Source of the DNA: Erwinia sp. JUb26
GTDB lineage: Bacteria; Pseudomonadota; Gammaproteobacteria; Enterobacterales; Enterobacteriaceae
Assembly (NCBI RefSeq): GCF_003751505.1
Contig: NZ_RJVB01000006.1
Span: 186,001 to 250,000 of the forward strand
Reading direction: 5' to 3'
DNA: 64,000 nucleotides
The notes beneath the pieces are model-generated. The model had not been told where the DNA came from and ran no database searches. It was given only the letters and a program-made list of their open reading frames with translations. Of this stretch, positions 40,738 to 50,908 are shown piece by piece; position 1 is the first letter of the stretch; each line of letters starts with the position of its first letter. Made by a program: the position numbers and the translations under genes.

Positions 40738-41679
40738 TTAAATATGGAAAGGTTGTAGGTCGACACGCGCCATCATTGCGGCCAACTGGGTACGATCGGT
40801 AACGCCCACATTGCTCTGGCTGACGGCCATCGCCGCCACGGCAGTTGCAAGACGCAGGGTGTGCTCGCTGGATTCACGCATCAGCAGGCCGTAGATCAGC
40901 CCGCCAACCATGGAATCACCGGCACCCACGGTGCTGACAACTTCACAGGCAGGTGGTTTTGCAATCCATTCGCCTGAAGCATTCACCCACAGCGCCCCTT
41001 CGGCACCGAGTGAGATCACCACGTGAGCAATGCCCTGCTCACGCAGCAAATGTGCTGCTTCAATCACATCTTGTAATGTCGGTAACTTGCGGCCAGCCCA
41101 GATTTCCAGCTCGCGGCGGTTCGGTTTCACCAGCCATGGCGCAGCTTTCAGACCGGCGACCAGCGCTTCGCGGCTGCTGTCGAAGATGATGCACGGGCAG
41201 TGGGTGCGCAGCGTGGTCATCCACTCGGTGAACGCATCCGGATCGACGCCCGCCGGCAGACTGCCGCTGACGCAGACCATATCGAACTGGCCCAGCCAGG
41301 TCAGAGAGTCAGCGGTGAAGCGATCCCAGTCCTGCCCGGTAACTTCAAAGCCGGAGAAGTTCAGGTCGGTCACATCACCGCCCTTCTCGGTCAGCTTGAC
41401 GTTGATGCGGGTACGGCCTTCAACCACCTGGAAGCGGTTGGCAATCCCTAAGTCGCTGAACAGGTGCTGGAAGCCATCCTGGTTTTCTTTCCCCAGGAAG
41501 CCACCGACGGTCACGTCGATGCCCAGGTCTTTCAGCACTTTAGCAACGTTGATGCCTTTACCGGCCGCGTGCAGTCCGGTGGTTTTCACCAGGTTAACTT
41601 CACCGCGTTCGATCTCCGGCGTGTAGCCGACCAGATCGTAAGCTGGGTTCAGGGTGATGGTGGCGACGCGTCTGCTCAT
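40738..41679 (-). CDS. fruK: 1-phosphofructokinase
   Basis: Phosphorylates fructose 1-phosphate to fructose 1,6-bisphosphate with ATP. 313 residues of the PfkB/ribokinase family. The first signature is seen in [15 protein letters not shown], and the second in [16 protein letters not shown] with the catalytic Asp in GAGDS. It overlaps the fruB stop by 4 bases (ATGA). Its substrate fructose 1-phosphate is also the effector that releases Cra from the operon. Confidence 0.96.
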   Translation of the reverse strand: MSRRVATITLNPAYDLVGYTPEIERGEVNLVKTTGLHAAGKGINVAKVLKDLGIDVTVGGFLGKENQDGFQHLFSDLGIANRFQVVEGRTRINVKLTEKGGDVTDLNFSGFEVTGQDWDRFTADSLTWLGQFDMVCVSGSLPAGVDPDAFTEWMTTLRTHCPCIIFDSSREALVAGLKAAPWLVKPNRRELEIWAGRKLPTLQDVIEAAHLLREQGIAHVVISLGAEGALWVNASGEWIAKPPACEVVSTVGAGDSMVGGLIYGLLMRESSEHTLRLATAVAAMAVSQSNVGVTDRTQLAAMMARVDLQPFHI

Positions 41680-42809
41680 GCTGCCCCCTCGCCCAGACCG
41701 GCGGCGATGGCTTCACCAATCGCATCCAGTGCCGCGCGGGCATCTTCACCGCTGGCGGTAAAGCGCAGGCGATGGCCTTTCTTCACGCCCAGCGCCACGA
41801 CTTTCATCAGGCTGCGGCCGTTAGCCGGTTTACCGCTGCCGTCGAGGTTAGTCACGGTTACATCGCAGTTGAACTGTTTAATCACGCTGACCAGCGCGGT
41901 GCCCGGACGGGCATGCAGGCCATGTTCGTTGCGAATGGTGAACTCTTCGGTCAGCACGTCGGCCTGCTCGGAAACTTCGCTGGTCAGCAGGGCAAGAATG
42001 CCCGCCGCGTCGGCCTTCAGCAGACGGTCAGCTTTCTGCGCAATCAGCAGATCGCTCAGGTAGTTCAGCACGGTCAGCGGCTGGTCGTCGGCAACGGCCA
42101 CGGTGATCAGCAGTGACGCGCTCTCACCGTTAACGTCGATCGGCGCGGCGGCACGGCTGACGGCCACGCCGCTGCCCAGGTTACCGGTGGTGCTGTCGCT
42201 GAGCCAGATGCCCTGCCCCAGATTCAGCGGCTTCGCGCCGATGACGCTGCTGACGAAGGAGGCATCAACCACGCCCGCCTGCTGCAGACGACCGGCGTTC
42301 AGCGCCTGAAGCGTCATCAGATCGCTGGCGGCCACGTCGGTGGCAATCAGCGAGGTATCGAATTTGAATTCTGCACCCTGCTTTTCACCCATCAGCAGGC
42401 TGCGCAGCGTTTCCGCAGAATCAGTGGTTTTCAGCTGTTCGGCCACGCTGTCATCACTCAGGACGTGAGTCAGCTGACGCAGCAGCGCCAGGTGCTCATC
42501 CGATTTGGCGGCGATGCCGATCACCACGTAGGCGGTCTGATCGTCGCCCCAGGCGATGCCCTGCGGGAACTGGAACACCTGCACGCCGGTTTTCAGCACC
42601 AGATCGCGGGTGTCGGTGGTGCCGTGTGGGATGGCAATACCGTTGCCCAGGTAGGTCGAGGTCTGCTGTTCGCGGGCCAGCATACCGTTAACGTAGCCTT
42701 CGCCCACGTTACCGGCGGCGGTCAGCGCGGCGGCGACCTGACGGATGGCATCTTGTTTGTCGGACGCCTGCGCACCGGGCTTAATGGCGTTGAGTTCTAA
42801 CTGGAACAT
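41676..42809 (-). CDS. fruB: Fructose PTS IIA/FPr diphosphoryl transfer protein
   Basis: Delivers phosphate to FruA. 377 residues: an N-terminal IIA domain with active His62 ([11 protein letters not shown]), a central M domain, and a C-terminal HPr-like domain with active His near 299 ([10 protein letters not shown]) and the Ser region [10 protein letters not shown]. This allows fructose uptake without the general HPr. First gene of fruBKA, preceded by two Cra sites. Confidence 0.96.
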   Translation of the reverse strand: MFQLELNAIKPGAQASDKQDAIRQVAAALTAAGNVGEGYVNGMLAREQQTSTYLGNGIAIPHGTTDTRDLVLKTGVQVFQFPQGIAWGDDQTAYVVIGIAAKSDEHLALLRQLTHVLSDDSVAEQLKTTDSAETLRSLLMGEKQGAEFKFDTSLIATDVAASDLMTLQALNAGRLQQAGVVDASFVSSVIGAKPLNLGQGIWLSDSTTGNLGSGVAVSRAAAPIDVNGESASLLITVAVADDQPLTVLNYLSDLLIAQKADRLLKADAAGILALLTSEVSEQADVLTEEFTIRNEHGLHARPGTALVSVIKQFNCDVTVTNLDGSGKPANGRSLMKVVALGVKKGHRLRFTASGEDARAALDAIGEAIAAGLGEGAA

Positions 42810-42830
42810 GGTTCTCCTCGCTGCTGAATT

Positions 42831-42842
42831 TGAATCGTTTCA
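42831..42842 (-). promoter_or_regulatory. Cra (FruR) operator O1 of fruBKA
   Basis: TGAATCGTTTCA with a following GC is a good Cra site, 22 bp upstream of the fruB start codon. Two operators in front of fruB are also known in E. coli. Confidence 0.85.
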
Positions 42843-42895
42843 GCTAATTTGAGAAAAAAAGCGCTATCTCTGAGTGAACAACCTGTGGAGACAAC

Positions 42896-42911
42896 GCTGA
42901 AACGTTTCAAG
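42896..42911 (-). promoter_or_regulatory. Cra (FruR) operator O2 of fruBKA
   Basis: Contains the perfect palindrome TGAAACGTTTCA (42898-42909) inside GC..AG flanks, about 56 bp upstream of the first Cra site. A strong Cra site by its symmetry. Confidence 0.9.
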
Positions 42912-43182
42912 GATTGTGGTCGGTAATGACGTCATGTGGCAAGTTTTACTGTAAACCACGTAGCAGATTTTTGACGGCCCGCACATTTTGTTGAGATTTA
43001 TCTCATCAAACGCCGGGCGCGAGCGCGTTAGCTGAAGGCGTGCTGAAAGCAGAAGAATTGACCAGGAAAAGTGCTGAAGGGGGTTAAGCAAGAGGCTTGT
43101 TGACCAGATAAATCTGTCCGGCAACGCAGGTTACATGGCGATGGCTGTACGCAATTAAGTAAAAGGAAGAGACGAAGATCAG
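42912..43182. other. Intergenic region between fruBKA and yeiW
   Basis: Together with the Cra region, about 370 bases lie between fruB and yeiW. E. coli has setB here. I find no gene and no clear remnant: short frames on the minus strand lack plausible starts and composition. A terminator for yeiW is not obvious. Confidence 0.5.
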
Positions 43183-43437
43183 TTAGGGTGCCGTTGCCGC
43201 TTCCAGATTCACCAGATACGTCATGGCATCCAGGCTGTTGGTGCCGCACATGTCACGGGACGGCTGAAGCCCTCCGCACACTTTTGGCCGCAGCGGCGAG
43301 CCGAAAATATTGCACAGATTATGGTCGTTCAGCTGAATGCAGCGGGTGTTGGCCGGCTTGCCGTTGGGCATGCCCGGGATCGGGCTGGAGATAGACGGCG
43401 CAATGCAGCAGGCACCACAGTCAATACGGCATTCCAT
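43183..43437 (-). CDS. yeiW: Cysteine-rich UPF0153 protein YeiW
   Basis: An 84-residue protein of the YkgJ/YeiW CxxxCxxCC cluster family. Eight cysteines, starting with C3, C7, C10 and C11, suggest binding of zinc or an iron-sulfur centre. The family role is not established. The length equals E. coli YeiW. It is divergent from efpL, in the same neighbourhood as in E. coli. Confidence 0.9.
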   Translation of the reverse strand: MECRIDCGACCIAPSISSPIPGMPNGKPANTRCIQLNDHNLCNIFGSPLRPKVCGGLQPSRDMCGTNSLDAMTYLVNLEAATAP

Positions 43438-43692
43438 CGAAATTCTCTACGCGGGGTTACTGGGCGCCACATTAGCAGAATGCCCCTCATTGCGATATAT
43501 AATGTCGCTAATGATGGATTGCATACTGAAGTGTGGCCTTATCCGCGGTTAAACACATCTGTTCGGGATAACGTTAAGGTTACGACGACCGATTTTTTTC
43601 CGCTTAGCGATGCAGGCAGATCTTGCCTGAAAGCCCGGGCGCGAGTACCTTGTCGCGATAAATTTTCCTCTCTTCCACGTGAGATCCGTTTT

Positions 43693-44265
43693 ATGCCAAG
43701 AGCGAACGAAATCAAAAAAGGTATGGCCATCAGCTACAACGGCAAACTGCTGTTGGTAAAAGATATTGATGTACAAAGCCCAAGCGCACGCGGTGCGTCC
43801 ACGCTGTATAAAATGCGCTTTACCGATGTGCGTACCGGCCTGAAGGTTGAAGAGCGCTTTAAGGGCGATGACATTCTCGACACCATTTCCCTCAGCCGTC
43901 GCCAGGTGACCTTCTCTTATATAGACGGTGACGAATACGTGTTTATGGATGACGAAGATTACACCCCGTACAACTTCAAGCAGGATCAGATCACAGACGA
44001 ACTGCTGTTCCTGCCGGAAGGCGGCATTCCCGGCATTCAGGTGCTGACGATGGATGGCCAGATTCTGGCGCTTGAACTGCCGCAGACCGTGGATATGGAA
44101 ATCGTTGAAACCACGCCGGGTATTAAAGGGGCCTCCGCCAGCGCCCGTACCAAACCGGCAACCATGAGCACCGGCCTGGTCGTGCAGGTGCCGGAATACC
44201 TGAGCAACGGCGACAAAATCCGCATTCATATTCCAGAGCGTCGTTACATGAGCCGCGCAGACTAG
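43693..44265 (+). CDS. efpL: Elongation factor P-like protein EfpL (YeiP)
   Basis: A 190-residue EF-P paralogue that binds the ribosome and relieves stalling at certain proline-containing and other motifs. Three beta-barrel domains are expected. The tip loop reads [12 protein letters not shown], with Arg in place of the EF-P lysine. I chose the ATG at 43693, which matches E. coli YeiP in length and starts [11 protein letters not shown]; the frame stays open upstream to 43321 but without similarity. Confidence 0.95.
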   Translation: MPRANEIKKGMAISYNGKLLLVKDIDVQSPSARGASTLYKMRFTDVRTGLKVEERFKGDDILDTISLSRRQVTFSYIDGDEYVFMDDEDYTPYNFKQDQITDELLFLPEGGIPGIQVLTMDGQILALELPQTVDMEIVETTPGIKGASASARTKPATMSTGLVVQVPEYLSNGDKIRIHIPERRYMSRAD

Positions 44266-44278
44266 TTCTGCCGGACGG

Positions 44279-44307
44279 GGGCGATGTGCGATGACATCGC
44301 CCTTTTT
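44279..44307 (+). terminator. efpL terminator
   Basis: A 9-bp stem (44279-44287 with 44294-44302) followed by five T, 13 bases after the efpL stop. Confidence 0.88.
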
Positions 44308-44346
44308 GTTATGTTATAACAAAAAGAAAATGCATTAACTGGAGCA

Positions 44347-45333
44347 ATGATGACCCGGGTAAATCTGATCACCGGCTTTCTTGGCAGCGGCAAAACCACC
44401 ACGCTGCGCCATTTACTGGCCAGCAAGCCTGAAGGTGAAAAGTGGGCGGTGCTGGTCAACGAGTTTGGCGAAGTCGGCATTGACGGCGCGCTGCTGGCGG
44501 AAACCGGTGCCGTGCTGAAGGAGATCCCCGGCGGCTGCATGTGCTGCGTTAACGGCCTGCCGATGCAGGTCGGGCTGAATATGCTGCTGAAACAGGCGAA
44601 GCCGGATCGGCTGCTGATTGAACCTACCGGTCTGGGCCATCCAAAACAAATCCTCGATATGCTCTCCGCCAGCGTTTATGAGCCGTGGATCGATCTGCGC
44701 GCCACGCTTACTCTGCTCGATCCGCGCCAGCTGCTGGACGCGCGGGTGGTGGATAATGAGAACTTCCGCGACCAGCTGGCCGCTGCCGATATCATTATTG
44801 CCAACAAGCAGGATCGCTGGGACGATGCCAGCCGCCAGGCGCTGCAGAGCTTCCAGCAGCAGTCGGCCTCCGGGCGCACGCTGGTCACCACCGAGCACGG
44901 CCAGATTGATTCATCGCTGCTGGATACGCCGCGCCGCAATCTGCGCGAGCTGCCGCATCCGGCTCATCATCACCACAGCACCGCACCCTCGCGGCTGGCG
45001 GCACTCAAACCCGACGAGAATATGCCGTGGCGCCGGGCGCTGAATGAGGGCCAGGGCTACTATGCCTGCGGCTGGGTTTTTAACGGCGAGACGGTGTTTG
45101 ATACCATCGGCCTGCTGGAGTGGGCGCGGCTGGCACCGGTATCACGCGTGAAAGGCGTGATGCGCATTGCGGAAGGCCTGGTCAGCATTAACCGTCAGGG
45201 CGCAGACTTCCATATTGAGACCCGCTCCGCCGAACCGCCGGACAGTCGGATTGAACTGATCGACGATGCGCGAGCGGACTGGAACAGTTTGCAAACCTCT
45301 TTGTTGAAACTTCGTTTACACTATCAGGGATAA
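44347..45333 (+). CDS. yeiR: COG0523 zinc-binding GTPase YeiR
   Basis: A 328-residue G3E-family metallochaperone GTPase linked to zinc homeostasis. Walker A GFLGSGKT (10-17), the metal-binding CxCC motif (Cys64, Cys66, Cys67), the NEFGEVGIDGALL switch and NKQD specificity motif are intact. A His-rich stretch (AHHHHS, about residue 205) follows. An ATG two codons in (44350) is an equally possible start. It follows efpL as in E. coli. Confidence 0.94.
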   Translation: MMTRVNLITGFLGSGKTTTLRHLLASKPEGEKWAVLVNEFGEVGIDGALLAETGAVLKEIPGGCMCCVNGLPMQVGLNMLLKQAKPDRLLIEPTGLGHPKQILDMLSASVYEPWIDLRATLTLLDPRQLLDARVVDNENFRDQLAAADIIIANKQDRWDDASRQALQSFQQQSASGRTLVTTEHGQIDSSLLDTPRRNLRELPHPAHHHHSTAPSRLAALKPDENMPWRRALNEGQGYYACGWVFNGETVFDTIGLLEWARLAPVSRVKGVMRIAEGLVSINRQGADFHIETRSAEPPDSRIELIDDARADWNSLQTSLLKLRLHYQG

Positions 45334-45370
45334 TCTACGCCGCGACCTGGCTTATGACTTTCTGGTATTT

Positions 45371-46078
45371 ATGACGACTAAACGCTTACTGACCATCCTT
45401 TTACTGAATGCGCTGGGGTTAATCCTCTTTTTCTCCTGGTATCTGCCCGCAGGCCACGGCACGTGGTTTGCCATCGATAAAGGGATTTTCTACTGGTTTA
45501 ACGACCGCATCGTGACCAGTAAACCGCTGCTGTGGCTGCTAGCCATCACCAACTTCCGCGCCTTTGACGGCGTTTCCCTGCTGGCAATGGGCGGGCTTTA
45601 TCTGCACTTCTGGCGTCGCGAAACGCCGCAGGGGCGCCGCAGAATGCTGGCGATCGGCATCACCATGCTGGTTAGCGCCGTGGGCCTGAACCAGCTCGGA
45701 CACCTGATCCCGGTTTCGCATGCCAGCCCGACTAAATTCTTCCCGGGCGTGCATCACGTCTCTGAGCTGACCGGGATTCCCGCTAAAGATGCGTCGGCGG
45801 ACAGTTTCCCCGGCGACCACGGCATGATGCTGATGATTTTCGCCTGCTTTATGCTGCGGTACTTCAGCCGCCGCGCGTTTGCCCTGGCGGTGCTGATCGT
45901 GCTGGTGTTTGCGATGCCGCGCGTGATGATTGGCGCCCACTGGTTTACCGACGTTGCCGTAGGGTCACTCTCGGTGGTGCTGGTGGGTATGAGCTGGTGG
46001 TTAATGACACCGGCCAGCGATTATCTGGTGAACTGGCTTTATCGTCATCTGCCTGGAAAATATAAACCGGCAAAGTGA
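45371..46078 (+). CDS. lpxT: Lipid A 1-diphosphate synthase (PAP2 family)
   Basis: A 235-residue inner-membrane phosphotransferase that transfers phosphate from undecaprenyl diphosphate to the lipid A 1-position, also recycling carrier lipid. Five to six membrane segments. PAP2 signatures are visible in SFPGDHGMM (catalytic His) and GAHWFTDVAVG. It was formerly yeiU. It sits 37 bp after yeiR. Confidence 0.93.
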   Translation: MTTKRLLTILLLNALGLILFFSWYLPAGHGTWFAIDKGIFYWFNDRIVTSKPLLWLLAITNFRAFDGVSLLAMGGLYLHFWRRETPQGRRRMLAIGITMLVSAVGLNQLGHLIPVSHASPTKFFPGVHHVSELTGIPAKDASADSFPGDHGMMLMIFACFMLRYFSRRAFALAVLIVLVFAMPRVMIGAHWFTDVAVGSLSVVLVGMSWWLMTPASDYLVNWLYRHLPGKYKPAK

Positions 46079-46599
46079 TCCCTCTATTAAACCAGCTGTA
46101 AAATCCGCATTAAGGATAAATAATTTTCTTATCTTTGGTGCGGATTAAAAATTAATTAGCAGGCTAGCGAATAAATCACTCAGAGCCTTTTGTTATACCT
46201 GCCTCTACGGGGCCGGGAGCGTAACCGCCTGTGATCCTTTGAGATAATTCCTAATTCCTGCCGGACACCTCCTTCTGTCACAAAGCCGCGCACTTTTCTA
46301 CGTTAAAACCCGCTTTATTGCCGATTCTCTGACCAAATGCGTATCTGGTTATTTCACATCAAAAAAACCTATAAAAAAGTACTTAAAACCCCTCGCTATG
46401 GGCCTTGTAATGGGGTAATCTCGTTTTCGGTTAGGCAAAATGGGTAAAATATTTCGGTCTGTTACATTTTAAAACGTGCTCGCTAACACATTTTAAAGAT
46501 TCCGAAATTGTCATCTTGTGATGCGCTAATTAATCTCGTCTCGTTTCGCATTTTAACTAACGGCTCTGTCGTTAAGGACTTCAAGGGATTACAAACATA
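46079..46599 (+). other. Intergenic and leader region upstream of mepS
   Basis: About 520 bases, AT-rich in its middle. It holds a long imperfect hairpin (46102-46146; outer stem AATCCGCA with TGCGGATT, inner stem of 8 pairs including a wobble) just after lpxT. The sequence ACATTTTAAA occurs at 46464-46473 and again at 46488-46497, 24 bp apart, and a related CATTTTAA at about 46550. I find no convincing gene or RNA. The mepS promoter should lie in its right half. Confidence 0.55.
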
Positions 46600-47172
46600 A
46601 TGGTCAAGTCTCAACCTATTCTGAGATATATCCTGCGGGCTATACCCGCCGTCGCGTTAGCGGCACTGTTGTCAGCATGTAGTTCGAACAGCGGGCACAA
46701 TGTACAAACTGATACTCATGCAGTTAAAGATCAGAACGGTTTTTTACTTCAAGCGTCTCAGGATGAATTCGAACAGATGGTTCAGAACGTGGATATTAAA
46801 TCCCGTTTGATGGATCAATACGCAGACTGGAAAGGCGTGCGTTACCGTTTAGGCGGTACCAGCAAACGTGGCATTGACTGCTCGGCCTTTGTTCAGACAA
46901 CGTTTCGTGAACAGTTTGGTTTAGACCTTCCTCGCTCGACTTACGAGCAGGAAGACAGCGGAAAGAGTATCCAGCGCACGAAGCTGCGCCCGGGTGATTT
47001 AGTTCTGTTCCGCGCAGGTTCTACGGGTCGTCATGTCGGTATCTATATCGGTAATGACAACTTTGTGCATGCATCCACCAGTAGCGGCGTGAGGATTTCT
47101 AATCTCAACGAGTCGTACTGGAAGAATCGCTACCGCGATGCGCGCCGGGTTCTGAGCCGAACGCAAAGCTGA
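46600..47172 (+). CDS. mepS: Murein DD-endopeptidase MepS (Spr)
   Basis: An outer-membrane lipoprotein that cuts peptidoglycan cross-links to let the wall grow. 190 residues. The lipobox LSAC gives lipidated Cys27. The NlpC/P60 domain has catalytic Cys94 (DCSAFV), His145 and His157. After processing these equal Cys68, His119 and His131 of E. coli Spr. The length and the order lpxT-mepS-pdeN match E. coli. Confidence 0.97.
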   Translation: MVKSQPILRYILRAIPAVALAALLSACSSNSGHNVQTDTHAVKDQNGFLLQASQDEFEQMVQNVDIKSRLMDQYADWKGVRYRLGGTSKRGIDCSAFVQTTFREQFGLDLPRSTYEQEDSGKSIQRTKLRPGDLVLFRAGSTGRHVGIYIGNDNFVHASTSSGVRISNLNESYWKNRYRDARRVLSRTQS

Positions 47173-47210
47173 TTTCATCCCTTGAAGTCTGCGAAACACG
47201 AGATAAAAAG

Positions 47211-47235
47211 ACGCTGCCCCGGCAGCGTTTTTTTT
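47211..47235 (+). terminator. mepS terminator
   Basis: A GC-rich stem (47211-47218 with 47221-47228) followed by eight T, 38 bases after the mepS stop. Confidence 0.9.
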
Positions 47236-47384
47236 CGCCCGTTTTTCGGCAAAAAAACTATTGATAATCAAAAGAATATGAAGACAGAAACCCGCTGCCG
47301 TTATATCCTGCATTGCTTACACCAGAGAAGCAGTTTGTGACTAATAAATAATAAAAAACCGGCTATAACGGGAGATATAACCCT

Positions 47385-48977
47385 ATGCCACTGCCAACAA
47401 ACGTCACGCGACGGGTTCCCCAGCCGCGCAGGACAGTCTGTCTGAGTGCCGCCACTGGTTTTATTTTTTTTCTGTTGTTTATTACCATTACCCTGAGCAT
47501 TGCCTGGAACCGCCATTCCGAAAGCCACGATCGGCTGGCTGGCTATACGCAAAGCTACGTCATCAATATGTTCGGTGAACTTCAGCAAACGCTTCAGCCT
47601 CTGCAGGCCGCCGCCAGCATTGCCAACTGCGACCAGATACGCAATGACCTGATCCAGCGCGCCGCATTCGCACCGAATATTCGCGCCATCCTGCTGGTCA
47701 AGAACGGCGTGGCCTTCTGTTCCTCCGCCACCGGGCCGATGTCGCTGGCGGTGAAAAGCATTTCCCCCTTAACCGATATCGCCAGACCCCTGGATATTCG
47801 CCTGATACCCGATACGCCAATGGTGCCAGGTAAACCAGCTATTGCGATATGGCTTTCCGACGCCAATCACCCGTCTTACGGCGTATTCGTCACGCTGAAC
47901 GTGAACCTGACCCCGTACCTGCTGCTGACTTCACGCCATCTGGAGATCGCCGGCATGGCGATTGCCACGAAAGATAACGCGCTGACCACCTGGACTGACG
48001 GGGTGATAAATCTTGCGGATTTACCGAAGCGCCCGCTGCGCACAATCACCCTTTCCGGCTATCCCCTGACGCTCTATTTCTATGGGGAGACCCTCCCCGC
48101 TCGCGATGTACATGTCATTCTGCTGGCCGGACTGCTGCTCAGCATCATCGCCGCCTTTGCCTGCTTCCTGGTACTTCTGCTGCGCCAGCGCCAGGGCAAA
48201 GAGATCCAGCAGGGTATGAAGCGCGGCGAGTTTCACGTGGAGTACCAGCCGGTGATAGAAGCCAGTTCGGGCCGAACCTACGGACTTGAAGCCCTGCTGC
48301 GCTGGACGCACCCGACCGAAGGACGAATTCCACCGGATGCGTTTATCGGTTATGCCGAAGGACAGAACCTGATCGTGCCGCTTACCCGGCACTTATTTCA
48401 GCTGGTGGCACGGGATGCACATCAGCTTTGCCAGACGATCCCCGCCGGAACACGGCTTGGCATTAATATTTCCCCACTGCATTTAAGCTATCCGACTTTC
48501 CGTCAGGATGTGCTCGACTGGCTGGAAGCCATGCCGCAAAATCATTTCGAATATATTTTCGAAATTACCGAACGCGCGATGGTGGATGACCGCAGTGCGG
48601 ATGATATTTTCCACTGGATCCGTCAGCAGAATATTAAAATCGCTATTGATGATTTTGGCACCGGCCACAGTGCGCTAATCTATCTGGAAAAGTTTAAGTT
48701 TGATTATCTGAAGATCGATCGCGGATTTGTACTCAGCATTGGGACTGAAACCGTTAATTCCCCGGTGCTGGATGCGGTGCTGACGCTGGCGCAGAAACTG
48801 AATCTGAATACCGTGGCTGAGGGCGTGGAAACCGCCGAGCAGGCGCTGTGGCTCATCAACGGCGGCATCAGCCACCTACAGGGTTATTTATTCAGCCGTC
48901 CCCGCACGGTGCCGCAGCTGGTGGATTATTTCAATGACCATCCAGCCCCCAACGATCATCTGATACTGGCCGGTTAG
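47385..48977 (+). CDS. pdeN: Cyclic-di-GMP phosphodiesterase PdeN (CSS-motif, EAL)
   Basis: A 530-residue membrane-bound c-di-GMP phosphodiesterase, formerly rtn. The N-terminal membrane segment (about 20-42) is followed by a periplasmic CSS-motif domain (Cys112-Ser-Ser) and a second segment (about 245-267). The C-terminal EAL domain has EALLRW near 302, FEITER, DDFGTG near 422 and AEGVET, all intact. Periplasmic cysteine redox state controls such enzymes in E. coli. Confidence 0.95.
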   Translation: MPLPTNVTRRVPQPRRTVCLSAATGFIFFLLFITITLSIAWNRHSESHDRLAGYTQSYVINMFGELQQTLQPLQAAASIANCDQIRNDLIQRAAFAPNIRAILLVKNGVAFCSSATGPMSLAVKSISPLTDIARPLDIRLIPDTPMVPGKPAIAIWLSDANHPSYGVFVTLNVNLTPYLLLTSRHLEIAGMAIATKDNALTTWTDGVINLADLPKRPLRTITLSGYPLTLYFYGETLPARDVHVILLAGLLLSIIAAFACFLVLLLRQRQGKEIQQGMKRGEFHVEYQPVIEASSGRTYGLEALLRWTHPTEGRIPPDAFIGYAEGQNLIVPLTRHLFQLVARDAHQLCQTIPAGTRLGINISPLHLSYPTFRQDVLDWLEAMPQNHFEYIFEITERAMVDDRSADDIFHWIRQQNIKIAIDDFGTGHSALIYLEKFKFDYLKIDRGFVLSIGTETVNSPVLDAVLTLAQKLNLNTVAEGVETAEQALWLINGGISHLQGYLFSRPRTVPQLVDYFNDHPAPNDHLILAG

Positions 48978-49088
48978 CATCAACTGTCAAAACGGGTAAA
49001 AAGCCTTAACTATCATTGCGCCCGGTAAGCTTTACTGTCAGTCTGATTTGCCTGTCACTATTTTTCACCTCCGGGAGTCGGTTTAACC

Positions 49089-50897
49089 ATGATTGTGCGC
49101 CTTGTTGCCCTTGCTTTATTCAGCCTCACTGCCGCCTGCGCGCAGGCTGATAAGATTAATGAGAGCTACAGTTTTGCCCAGCTTGGTACCGCCAAATACG
49201 CCACCGGCTTTACGCATTTTGATTACGCCAATCCCGCCGCGCCAAAAGGCGGCAGTATTACGCTTTCGGCTATCGGCACCTATGACAACTTCAACCGCTA
49301 TGCCCTGCGCGGCAGCCCCGGCGCCCGCACGGAAACGCTGTATGACAGCCTGTTTGCCTCTTCCGAAGATGAAGTGGGCAGTCTTTACCCACTGATCGCG
49401 GAGTTCGCGCGCTACCCTGACAATTACCGCTGGGTGGAAGTGAACATCAATCCGCAAGCCCGTTTCCAGGACGGCTCGCCGATTACCGCCGCCGACGTTG
49501 CCTTTACCTTCAATATGTTTATGACCCAGGGCGTACCGCAGTATCGCGTCTATTATAAAGGCGTAACGGCAAAGGCGATTTCCCGCCTGACGGTGCGCTT
49601 CGAACAACCGCAGCCGGATCGCGACAAAATGCTGTCGCTGCTGTCATCGCCGGTGTTCCCAGAGAAATTCTGGAAAAGTCGCAATCTGGGTGAGCCCCTG
49701 CCCTATCCACCGCCGTCCAGCGGACCTTATCGTATTACCGCCTACAAAGTCGGCCAGTCAATTACCTACTCACGGGTCAAAGATTACTGGGCGGCGAACC
49801 TGCCGGTGAATAAGGGCCGCAATAACTTCGATAAAATCCGCTACGACTATTATCTGGATGATAACGTGGCCTTCGAGGCCTTTAAGGCCGGGGCGTTTGA
49901 TTTCCGCGCGGAAGGGTCGGCTAAAAAATGGGCCACCCAGTACAGCGGCAATAACTTTGAGCGCGGCTACATCATTAAAGATCCGGTGCCGAACACCGTG
50001 GCCACCGACACCAACTGGCTGGCCTTTAATATTCAGCGTCCGCAGTTTAGCGATCCGAAAGTGCGTGAAGCGCTGTCGCTGGTGTTTGATTTCGACTGGA
50101 TGAACAAAGCGCTGTTCTATAACGCCTATAAACGGGTCGACAGCTATTTCCAGAACACGGAATACGCCGCCCGCAATTATCCCGACGCCAGCGAGCTGGA
50201 AATCCTCGGCCCGCTGAAGGGCCAGTATCCCGCCGAGGTGATTGATAAAATTTATCAGCCGCCGACCTCCGACGGCAGCGGCTACGATCGTGGCAAACTG
50301 CTGCAGGCGCTCGACCTGTTAAAACAGGCCGGATGGGAGCTGAAAAATCGTCAGCTGGTCAACGTGAAAAGCGGTAAGCCGATGCGCTTTGAGCTGCTGC
50401 TGCGCAGCGGCGGCAACGACCAGTGGGTACTGCCGTTCCAGCATAATCTGACGCGGATCGGGATTACCATGGATGTGCGCCAGGTGGACAGTTCGCAGTA
50501 TCTGTCCCGCCTGCGCAGCCGCGATTTCGATATGCTGCCCTCGCCCTATGCGGCTTTTGCCACCCCCGATACCGGCCTACAGTTTTACTGGGCCAGCAGC
50601 TACATCGATTCCAGCTACAACAGGCCGGGTGTCAACAGTCCGCTGATCGATCATCTGATTGAACAAATCAACCAGCATCAGGGCGATAAACCGGCGCTGA
50701 TTACGCTGGGTCGCGTGCTGGACCGGGTGCTGCTGTGGAACTATTACATGATCCCGATGTGGTACAGCGCCAGCGATCGCTATGCGTACTGGAATAAATT
50801 CTCGATGCCGACCACCCGCCCAACCTATTCGCTGGGCTTTGACAGCTGGTGGTACGATGTCAATAAAGCCGCACAGCTGCCGGCGCAGCGTCGTTAA
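49089..50897 (+). CDS. yejA: Oligopeptide-type ABC transporter substrate-binding protein YejA
   Basis: The periplasmic receptor of the YejABEF importer, which takes up peptides such as microcin C in E. coli. A 602-residue precursor with a Sec signal peptide (about 1-20, cleaved near AQA). The SBP family 5 core has the [23 protein letters not shown] start and matches YejA in length. It is first of four closely packed genes. Confidence 0.95.
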   Translation: MIVRLVALALFSLTAACAQADKINESYSFAQLGTAKYATGFTHFDYANPAAPKGGSITLSAIGTYDNFNRYALRGSPGARTETLYDSLFASSEDEVGSLYPLIAEFARYPDNYRWVEVNINPQARFQDGSPITAADVAFTFNMFMTQGVPQYRVYYKGVTAKAISRLTVRFEQPQPDRDKMLSLLSSPVFPEKFWKSRNLGEPLPYPPPSSGPYRITAYKVGQSITYSRVKDYWAANLPVNKGRNNFDKIRYDYYLDDNVAFEAFKAGAFDFRAEGSAKKWATQYSGNNFERGYIIKDPVPNTVATDTNWLAFNIQRPQFSDPKVREALSLVFDFDWMNKALFYNAYKRVDSYFQNTEYAARNYPDASELEILGPLKGQYPAEVIDKIYQPPTSDGSGYDRGKLLQALDLLKQAGWELKNRQLVNVKSGKPMRFELLLRSGGNDQWVLPFQHNLTRIGITMDVRQVDSSQYLSRLRSRDFDMLPSPYAAFATPDTGLQFYWASSYIDSSYNRPGVNSPLIDHLIEQINQHQGDKPALITLGRVLDRVLLWNYYMIPMWYSASDRYAYWNKFSMPTTRPTYSLGFDSWWYDVNKAAQLPAQRR

Positions 50898-50908
50898 GGA
50901 GCCAGACT

